Position numbers and translations under genes: made by a program. This document shows, piece by piece, positions 55,925 through 64,000 of a DNA stretch of 64,000 nt. This DNA comes from Exophiala sp. HKRS030 (taxonomy: Eukaryota; Ascomycota; Eurotiomycetes; Chaetothyriales; Herpotrichiellaceae): NCBI GenBank assembly GCA_023897205.1, contig JAHWDD010000003.1, forward strand, positions 499,665 to 563,664. The letters run 5' to 3'. Position 1 is the first letter of the stretch. Each line of letters begins with the position of its first letter. Below the pieces are notes generated by a model, which worked only from the letters and a program-made list of their open reading frames with translations, was not told where the DNA came from and did no database searches.

Positions 55925-57265
55925 GACAGAGCACTCGGAAGAGTCGACTCGGGTAGTCAAAGTGAGAGGGGATCGGCGGGACAGGATAGGCTGGAGGGGG
56001 CGTGCCGGTTGAACGAGAAAAAAAAGAAATCAAAGTAATAACGAGCGACGAGACCTCAACGGGTCAACACATGAAATGACGCAAACTCCCAAGGGGGAAG
56101 ATATGTTCGGTGGTGTACCGAGTCATGGTGGTGATGGGTGGTGGTGTTGTTGGAGGAAAAGAGAGTGAGTGACGTTGTTTGAGGGAGACGCGTCGAAAAT
56201 GGAGCCAGTGTCGCGTGTCCAGCTTTTTGACAAGACGTGTTTCGATGCCGCCGTTGGGTTGTTCGACAGGGATCATCTACGCGGAGGATTCTATCACTTC
56301 CCAAAAACTACCGAGTACAGTATAGCCGCCCGTGGTCGTTTGAGGACCATGACACCTGCTAGAACAGTATGGAGTTTGGAGTACTCTTATATACTACTCT
56401 GACTTTATATATACTCACTCGACCTACTCTCTAGCTACATGTAGCGAGTGAGTTTTTTTTTTTGACCAGGCAATTTTTCATCGAATGGCCCAAGTACATG
56501 TTCAAATCACTCAAAATCAGTGGGAATGACTTCATTGTATTGATCGATACCAGCTATCAGCTATATCAAATCAAAAACAACAGCCATGATATAAATCCCA
56601 CCTCCAGACGAGAAAGCTAGAATGAATTTCGCTTGCACGCTTCAACAAAAGAATAATTCAATCGTATCGGTCGTACTCAAAATGCAAAAATCATTATACA
56701 CACACAAAGGCCCCTTTTCCTTCCTCACTCCCTCATACGATAAGGATGAAACTTCTCCTGTTGTTTCCACCCTGGAACTTGTGCAACGCCAATTGCATCA
56801 TGCCCCCTCGAGAACACACACAAACACAGACATACCCAACACTTGTGGGGGTGTGGTGGTGAGTCCTCCTTCTCTTCTTCATCAGCCATCGCGTCCCAGG
56901 CGATACAACAAATAAACATCTCTCACAACCCCTCTCCGACACACTTTTCCTTTCCCCTCCAGTGAAACCAAAAAAAAGGTCGGCTGCGACCTCCTGGACA
57001 CCCCGTCCACCCAAAGTGTCTCGTTCGGGCGCCGTCCAAGAATTGAAACGAGAATGGGTGTATAACATTTGTCGATGAAACTTCATAAAGGTAGGCACCA
57101 AGGCGAGGAGCAGACTGGTGCTCGACTCAAGCAAAGAGACTTTATTGACACAGTCAAAAAAAATGAAGGACAAAAACGAAAGAAACGAATTTGAAAACGT
57201 CGACCGGACGCTGAGCATGTCGACGGGTTGCTTTAGCTGATAGCCAATCAGAGCTTGTGTCTCGG
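55925..57265. other. Upstream region of the LRR gene and downstream flank of the GPI gene
   Basis: No convincing gene. Frames on the minus strand (56733-57455) overlap the GPI protein gene in another frame and are shadows. Several CACACA stretches occur near 56805-56825. Confidence 0.45.
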
Positions 57266-57658
57266 TCATAATGAACCCCAGACCATGGCGGCGGCACCTG
57301 CGAGGGCGGCCACTGCGAGGTTGATCTCTTGGGCGCTTGCGGCACCGGTCGCGGTGGCGATCGACGGGCTGCCGGAGGCGACTGAAGAGGCGACCGTGAG
57401 GGTCGGCTTGTTGTAATCGGTCGCTGATGCCGTGGTGTGCGCGGTGCTGTTCCATCCAGTCGGGTGGGAGATGGTGGTGGATGTGGTTGCGTTGGCGTAC
57501 ATGAGGTACTTGGTCACAATTTGCGTGGTTGACATGGTAGCTGTGACGGTGACCGTGGTTGTGTCTGACGACCAGTCTCCTCCACCGGGCCCACCTGCGA
57601 GCACCGATGGTGTTGTCAGCGCCAGCAAGGCTGTGGCGAAAGCTGTTGTGAAGCGCAT
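57266..57658 (-). CDS. Small GPI-anchored mucin-like surface protein
   Basis: An intronless 130-residue protein. The signal peptide is MRFTTAFATALLALTTPSVLA. A short glycine tract follows (GGPGGGDW), then a Ser/Thr/Ala-rich mature region with two N-glycosylation sites (NAT, NST) and many likely O-glycosylation sites. The C-terminus is hydrophobic (INLAVAALAGAAAMVWGSL) after a small-residue stretch, the signature of a GPI-attachment signal. It should be attached to the plasma membrane or wall. Low complexity prevents assignment to a named family. The upstream region contains no other gene for 3.5 kb. Confidence 0.78.
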   Translation of the reverse strand: MRFTTAFATALLALTTPSVLAGGPGGGDWSSDTTTVTVTATMSTTQIVTKYLMYANATTSTTISHPTGWNSTAHTTASATDYNKPTLTVASSVASGSPSIATATGAASAQEINLAVAALAGAAAMVWGSL

Positions 57659-60600
57659 TTTTGATAGTACTCGTCAGAGAGGTTACAAAAGATTGCGGTT
57701 CGGGATATATGGTCCTCTTCGATAAGAGTTCGTTGGAACCGCGACGGAGCGAGTTTGCGCGATCTTGCTATGGTGTCGGCGACAGAGTTTGTGTGTTTGT
57801 GGTTGTTTGTTGTTGTGACTGCCTGAGTGAGCTCTGCTCGAGTTGTTGATTTTGAAACGAATGCGATGCGACTGAGAGGGAGCTCAGTGACTCAGGACGA
57901 TAGCCAAAGGTGCTATCTTGCAGAACCAGACTCTGGGGTCAAGCAAAGAGGAGAAGAGAGGTCCAGGCGAAAGAGAGAGAGAGAGAGAAAGAGTAGTTGG
58001 GAAGCACAAGCGTATATGTGGCGGCCGGGAAGCATTTTCTGATGGGTACTCCGTCCCAGCAGGTGTTCTGCGAAGGCCCGCCTACCTTTTGATAACGGTG
58101 GAGCGCTGGCCTGGCAGCACCATGGGCCATGGTCGCCTCGACAGTTGGTGAAAATTGCGTTTGTTTGGGAACGAAGCGCCGGTCACAGTCCAACATCGAG
58201 ACGATGAGCGACGACTGGCTCGAATTACCTGATTTCGCTGGGATTGCAGCTCCGTTGATCGTGGAGAAGAAGCGAGAGTGGACCGGCATGAAACACCATC
58301 GCTGACTGGCCTGTTTCGAGCCATCAGGGCCTGTTCCTGGTCCTGTCCCCCGCCGCCAGCCAATGCCAGCCATGCCAAATTTCCCGACAGGCCGCTAGGG
58401 ACGTCAAGCGCCAGATTAACCACGGTGCTAGCAAGGATGGGTCGAAACCAACGAGGTCACAAGAGAAAAATTGATTTGAGCAAGCAAATTCAAATGCGAT
58501 TCGTTTGTGATTCGTTCCTGAGCCGGAGAGAGGAACCGTCTTTCCTACGGAGTAAGGCAAAGGATAACCACACGTACACACGCACACCGATCCCCTCGGC
58601 CCCTGACAGGACGGGCAGCAACAGATGGAAGAAGCCAACAGGGCCACAAGTTGTTTATTCGCGAATTACTGTTATGGAGCAGTCAACCGCCTATCATTGC
58701 TGGCACTTTCGGTTCGGCCCAGGGTGCATTGACATAACGGAGTATGGAGTGCTGGCCCTTTCTTCAAAGAAGTGGCTCAGAAACCACGCAGAGCCGCCAG
58801 TGTCACTGTCTGTCAATCTCTTCACCAAGAAAACGATGCCCAACAGAAAATAATGGCTTTGCCGGGGTGCCAGATCTGCCGCTGACGTCGCACCGCAGAG
58901 AATCTTCTTGCGACTTGCAGCTCAAACCGAAGTAGATGTTAGAATTTCTTTGGTTTGGTTTGTCCACGGAGGGAATCTTTTCACTTGCCGCCAGGAAACG
59001 TTTGTGTTGCTGGTGGTTACCTAGGTACAGAACCAGCGAGGAGGCTCCGGTAAGAATTATTACATGGGTTCGTTGTTTGCACCATACTAGACTCTACTGT
59101 ATGTGTATCCATACTTGAAACTCCGAGCGATTCTGGTGACTGCGCTGGCTCTTCATCCTTTTTTTTCCGGTCCCAAATGCCGGGCAACAGGTACCGGAGT
59201 ACGATTAGGGTAAACCCACCCAGGACATGAGTACCTACATAGGTCGCTCTCGTATTACTTGATGTACTCGTCAACAGCTGTGCCATGATCATCCCGTGTA
59301 CAGTACAGGATAGTCCCAAGCTGTGTTGTGGAGTAAGGTTGACGGGTGGTTCTACTTCTTGACGGTCAATTGTTTAGTCTGTGCTCCAACCATGCAAAGT
59401 CTTCCCTCCAAAGTGAGTTTGGGTTTGGCGCCATCATTTTTGCGCCGGCGTCATTTGGTTCGTTGAGCGCAAGAGAAATTGCCTCTTCCAGGTCAACAAC
59501 GAAATCCGTGCGACGAATTTCGCTGCAAAGGACACCTACGAGTACCGGATACTATCGTTGTACAGTACGGCTCCCTATCGCAACTACCGCTGTCTCCAGA
59601 GATAAAGATGAAAGGTATGTTCGAGAAGCTCCCCAGGATTCGATGGTCGAAGCGCGCACGGAATATTTCTCATTAGTGTGGTGTAGAGGGTCTCGATTTG
59701 TTGCTTATCATGGTCTCGACCTCTTCGTCGCAATTGATCACATAGCCTTGAAAACTTCGGTAAAAGCAAAGTATCGTTCCACGGTACCCGAACACAAAGG
59801 GGGTTCGAGAGTTGATCATTGGAAAATGTCATCAGCGATAAGACATTAATAGCAGGGACGACGGTCCAAAATCCAGAACTAACGCCATCTCCAGAACTTC
59901 GCTTCGTAGTGGTCGTTTCTAAACCCCCATGGCTTCCCGTGGTTCAATAATGCTTGTACTCCGTATAATGTACAATACAATAGGAGAGATTGTTCCCGTG
60001 AGTCAATCCCTAGGGGGGGCTTTAGATGTACATTTGTATCCGTACAAACGTATTAAACTACTCAGTCCGGGAGTTAAAAAAATAATAATGGAGTAGCTTT
60101 TGTTAATCATCAACCCAGCAACGGGAGACCACATGTACAATACTACTCTCAGGTACTGTACGGAGTATGTACGGAGTATCCCCAAGCGAAATCAAAAATC
60201 GTAATCTTTTTCGTAACTCTTGCCTCTTCCTTCTTTGTTCTTCTACTCCGTTACTCCGTTCTCCTTGATAATGCTGGGGGAGAACTCGGGGGGTTTTCAA
60301 CTCGTACAATAAACTAATGTAGTGAGATTTGATTTGTGTTGAAGAGAAAAAAGATCATCACACCTCCCAACCCCCTCCCCCCAGTGGTTCGTCATTCGAC
60401 ATTCGATGAGACGGACCTTTACTCTCCTGGAGGGAAATGTGTTGTAGATCATTCGCGCGGACACCCTCAAATTCCCTCCTGCAAGCACTTTCCGCTCTCT
60501 CGTTCTCTCCAGTGACGGAGAGATACACGCGAGGCGAGGAGAAAAGGGGAAGAGAAAACCTCTCTCACTCGCCGTCTCCTTCACCCCGAGACTTGTCGGT

Positions 60601-61205
60601 AAGCCAGAAGTTTGCCGGTTCATACTGGACAAAGATGTACTCCGTAAAACTTCCCCCGAACTCTTACTAGCGTCGTGTCGTTCCTCTCTGAGACACGCCC
60701 GCCATTGCCAGCCACTCTTCTCCTATACTCTGTACGCACGGACTAGATCCGAAGACCAATCCTCGTTGTCGGTCTGTCGGCTGGAAAACAACTGGTGTGA
60801 AGGTCCCAGGTATGAGTGTTCACACGTTCAAATGGCTAGAATGAATGAACATGAGAAGGATTTCCTTGAAGTCCAAGTGCTCGTGAAAACAGAATATAAA
60901 TGTCAGGTACGAATCAATATGAGCTGGCTCGAAGATTAATTGTAGTATTACGGGTTACTTCGGTATCTCTAATTACTCCATGGGCTTGTCGACGATACCA
61001 ATTCTGCCCAACATGCAACCTTTCCTATCATCTCTCCTCAATTCATCAATTAGCTCCTTACTTGCTTCCATTCACTCTAAACTTTCAGTTGTTCTCTTCT
61101 GGTTAATCTTCTTGTAAACCTGTATTTCAGGCGCCCCTAACATGGCCCGCCGTAAATGACAGCTAAAATGCAGAAACCATTTTCCCCGAGTGCATCGATC
61201 ATATC
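57659..61205. other. 3.5-kb gene-free region
   Basis: This lies between the GPI gene start (minus strand) and the rhodopsin gene end (minus strand). No coding frame is supported. Five copies of the 9-bp TACGGAGTA/TACTCCGTA word lie here (58546, 59957, 60159, 60170 and 60638), more than in any other interval of similar size. The frame at 58278-58853 looks like chance. Confidence 0.5.
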
Positions 61206-62425
61206 TTACGCAGTTGCAGGCTGAATTTCACCTTCATGCTCACCAGTAACAGCATTGTCGTGGTGTCGATGAGTTTTCTCCTTGTGACTGGACGGGCTCG
61301 TTTCTGGATCTCGGATCGAAATTCCAAGTCGTTCAACCTCGATCGAGCGATGTCCCCAGAGAAGAAGCGCTCCGAAACCAGCTGTCACACAGTATCAGCA
61401 ACCCTCCACAAAACGGCCGGGAATGTCTCAACGAATACTCACGTTTGGCCAACAGGTCAAGAATGCCGTAAAAGACTGCTTCACCGTCGCTAGAAATGAC
61501 GTTTCCGCCTTCAGATAATCCCCAGGCAATGGGATAGAGGAACCAGAGCGAGATTGTCCACACCCCACAGATGGTGAACGTCTTTGATATATCTTGACCG
61601 AGTATACGGGCGTACGCGCGACCTTCAAATACCACCGTGTAGGCCACAAAGAGGAATGCGACGCAGCCAAACACAAAGAAGCTGGCCCGGAGTCAACGAC
61701 GAGCACCAATGTGAGTTTTGTTTTTGGACATCATGGAAACTTACCCAAACTTGTAGCTGGACTTGACAAGAGCCCCAACTAGGCCAGTGACGACCATGAC
61801 CTCATCCATCAACACAACTGTGGAAAGTGTCAAAAGAGATGTATGAATATTAGGGTGGAACACAGAACATCCCGCTTGGATGAATGTACATACCATACAT
61901 GATGGTGGGAGTCGGGAGGCCACATGTCAACAGGAGATCGGCCAGCAGCAATGGTGTGGTGATTGCCCAGTCGATATATCTCACGTAAAAGATCTGTCGC
62001 ATATTCCCTGATACTTTAGGGTCGCTGCGTTCGAATTCGACCTGAATGGCCGTCCATCCCAGATTGCTTCCCATGCAAAAGTAGGCAATCGAGGCGACGA
62101 GGGTGATCGAAGCCGTCAAGTAATGGAAGATTCTTTGCGATCGGGTTTTCTTGAACGACAATGCCATGAAGACGAAGGTGCTGAAGCCCATCGCAGCACA
62201 TATCGCATAGTAGAAGTCTGAACCGGCGGTGGTGATCTGTACACATGTTAGATAAATTTGTGCCAGAATGGAGAATTACAGTCCAAGGGTGCAAGCGATC
62301 CCAGTATTGAGGCAGGGCAATGTTTTCCCAAGCATGAAGTGCGGATGCTCTTCGAGCGGACTTACATGGTTATTGGTCGTAACCGTGTTTTGCATAGGAT
62401 TGGCTTTGAGTGCGTCGTTGCCCAT
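61206..62425 (-). CDS. Microbial rhodopsin (fungal opsin, CarO/NOP-1 family), five exons
   Basis: A seven-helix retinal protein, probably a light-driven proton pump. Minus-strand exons are 62425-62366, 62236-61894, 61817-61745, 61681-61443 and 61381-61206. All junctions are GT-AG and in frame, giving 296 residues. Residues matching bacteriorhodopsin sites are R82, D85, D96, D212 and K216, seen here as VRYIDWAITTPLLLAD (D109, D120) and YGILDLLAKPGFG (D234, K238, the retinal Schiff-base lysine). NLGWTAIQVEF and MVVTGLVGALVKSSYKFG are fungal opsin signatures. The C-terminal tail is His/Glu-rich. An alternative start with an extra exon (62633-62567) joined at 62442 would add about 28 residues and is in frame. 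It lies 1.3 kb downstream of the phytoene desaturase end, on the same strand. Confidence 0.9.
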
Positions 62426-63700
62426 GTTGGCAAGTCTTGGATCTATACGACCCGGGTATGATATTATGTGAAAGGGGGTGCGTGGGTTAGTATCTCTGAG
62501 AGAAAATGTGAACTGACCTGCCTTTGTTGACGACGTCCAGCTCCAGAGGCCCAGCCCAAGAGGTACCTGATTTATACTCGAGGCCGGACCACCCTGAAGG
62601 ACGAGTACATGACGTCGACTCGGAAGCACCCATTTCCTCTTTTCACCAAAAGTCCACTATCGAGGACAAAGACCTCTCGAGGCGTCACAGATCGATGACC
62701 TACCATGCCGCGCATTCCGCAAATCCTTGAGCCTGGCAGAAGCTTGTCTTGGAAAAGCATTCGAAGTAAAGTTTTACAATCATGCCTGTGCCCAATATGC
62801 CAGTTTTAGGCGCTGCAAGGCATGTACATGCCGACATTGTCAAACTTTGAAAAAACACGGTGATAGTGAAAAGTGTTGATGTCACCAACCCCAGACATGC
62901 GGTGCAGCAGTACGAATACATCGCACAACAACCCGTGATTCATCTGAATGGGCCCGAGCTTCGGATCATGCGAGTTCTGCAATATTGTGGGCGCATTGTA
63001 CTCGCATGTGCCCTGGGACGTTTCGATATACCCGGATCTTCAGTTGTCCTCGAGATCCAAAACTGTTAGATGGGGTGGGATGTCAAATGTGTTTCCCACC
63101 TGAAGTTCTCCCCAGAGGTAACGACAATACTTAAACTGGTGTAGTGGGATTCGGAATACCCTACCCGTAACAGAACAACAGCTACAGCCATTGAAGGGTG
63201 CCATCTTGTCTAGTCACATTCTTGTTTGACTTTTTGCAAGCTCACAAGACCGTTGGAGATGACGATGGAAAAACATTACTGCAATCACTCAACTCGGTCT
63301 CATGATGGCGTAACATCGAGGCGACAAGAATAGCCATCAGGAGGAAGTCTAAGAAATATAGAATCAAGGCACAACTCTGATGTTGATTTAGTACGATCTT
63401 GTTTGATGATCGACCACGTTGGCAGACATCTTGACTTCGCCCGAGTTCATCAAGAGCCCAATGAAATCGACGTGGATCGATTTACATCATCACGGCAGTT
63501 CCCAGAGAAAAAGCTGCTGCTTTAGACTGTGGCTGACGGCAGGCGCCGGTGCCAAAGATCTCGGGACGAACACGAGTACGAGGTGGAAGCGACGAGATCT
63601 GGTGGGTCATCGATGACATCGTTGATAGTCACCAGTCATCATGAATCGGGAAGTCATCTCGTCAATGTTCGTAAGTTTGTGAGCAAAAATAGCATCTCTA
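62426..63700. promoter_or_regulatory. Region between rhodopsin and phytoene desaturase
   Basis: A 1.3-kb gap on the minus strand that should contain the rhodopsin promoter, and possibly its upstream exon at 62567-62633. No other gene is seen; the short frame at 62860-63069 has no support. Confidence 0.45.
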
Positions 63701-64000
63701 TCATGCACGGATATACCTCAAGACATAAGGCAATGTGACTGCCCAACAGACCATGAGGAACAACACCACTAGAGGTCCAAGGGGGATTGGAGGCCTCGCC
63801 ACCACATCTAGATTGCTGACTATCCTCTTTTCATGACCCCCAGGGGACCAAGGCTTGACCATGCCTAAGTCGTCAAGAATCTGACCGGTTGTGATTTTGC
63901 TACCGGCGAGGACGATCGGAACCCCAGTCCCGGGATGAGTACTGGCGCCAACGAAGTAGAGGCTTTTGATCTGATCGTGCTTCGTGCGTGGTCTGAAGCT
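63701..64000 (-). CDS. Phytoene desaturase, C-terminal part (5' end outside window)
   Basis: A carotenoid-pathway flavoenzyme that introduces double bonds into phytoene. Only the last 99 codons are present, open from base 64000 to a stop at 63703-63701. The signature LYFVGASTHPGTGVPIVLAGSK (the C-terminal part of the carotenoid desaturase consensus) is followed by a hydrophilic stretch and a C-terminal hydrophobic segment, PLVVLFLMVCWAVTLPYVL, that is usual for fungal CarB/AL-1. No intron is visible in the portion seen. Its tail-to-head arrangement with the opsin gene on the same strand is typical of fungal car clusters, which would continue beyond the window with phytoene synthase/cyclase and possibly a retinal-forming dioxygenase. 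Confidence 0.9.
   Translation of the reverse strand, partial: SFRPRTKHDQIKSLYFVGASTHPGTGVPIVLAGSKITTGQILDDLGMVKPWSPGGHEKRIVSNLDVVARPPIPLGPLVVLFLMVCWAVTLPYVLRYIRA

Noticed and set aside
58278..58853. A 191-codon + strand frame in the 3.5-kb gap
   Set aside because: Mixed composition with no domain; one of many overlapping frames on both strands.

Overview
The window is nuclear DNA from a filamentous ascomycete (Pezizomycotina). Genes are mostly single copy and on both strands, coding exons are broken by GT-AG introns of about 48-145 nt, and the protein set includes a SWR1 remodeller, a MIOS/SEA4 homologue, an EFG1 rRNA-processing factor and a WOPR master regulator. The WOPR gene, the opsin and the carotenoid gene would suit a black yeast (Chaetothyriales) or a dothideomycete, but the order is an inference. 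The window opens inside one gene (SWR1) and closes inside another (a phytoene desaturase).

Layout. 1-9.5 kb: 3' part of SWR1 (+), a four-exon MFS sugar/polyol transporter (-) and an unusual transketolase-family enzyme (-). 9.9-17 kb: a small SAM methyltransferase (+); a six-exon membrane protein gene (-) whose frame is intact across every splice site but is broken by one in-frame TAG; a spliced, cysteine-rich, probably GPI-anchored protein (+); a spliced lipocalin-like protein (+); and a possible 68-residue basic protein. 17.7-27.6 kb: methylmalonate-semialdehyde dehydrogenase, a polytopic membrane protein, a SARAF homologue and tyrosyl-DNA phosphodiesterase 1 with two ubiquitin-interacting motifs, all on the + strand. 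27.6-40.3 kb: a gene-poor domain of about 12.7 kb in which the only convincing gene is the WOPR transcription factor (RYP1/WOR1/SGE1 type). It has about 6.3 kb of gene-free DNA upstream, including a MITE-like inverted-repeat element and a uORF-containing leader, and about 5 kb downstream. 40.3-57.7 kb: a compact housekeeping block with the MBOAT acyltransferase ALE1 (-), an unknown protein (+), ribosomal protein eS7 (+), an NDUFAF5-like complex I assembly factor (-), SEA4/MIOS (-), EFG1 (+), a small Gly/Ser-rich protein behind a TATA box (+), an LRR protein (-) and a GPI-anchored mucin-like protein (-). 57.7-61.2 kb: gene-free. 61.2-64 kb: a five-exon microbial rhodopsin with the full set of proton-pump residues next to the C-terminus of a phytoene desaturase. 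This is the edge of a light/carotenoid cluster.

How genes relate. The rhodopsin and phytoene desaturase form the one clear functional group: the desaturase pathway supplies the carotenoid precursor of retinal, and the opsin binds retinal. SWR1, EFG1, eS7, SEA4, NDUFAF5 and MMSDH are unlinked housekeeping functions. Intergenic DNA is strikingly rich in one 9-bp word (TACGGAGTA/TACTCCGTA), with at least 15 copies and none in an exon. I saw no tRNA, rRNA or CRISPR array. Splice sites were worked out by hand from frame continuity and family expectation. No alignments or searches could be run.
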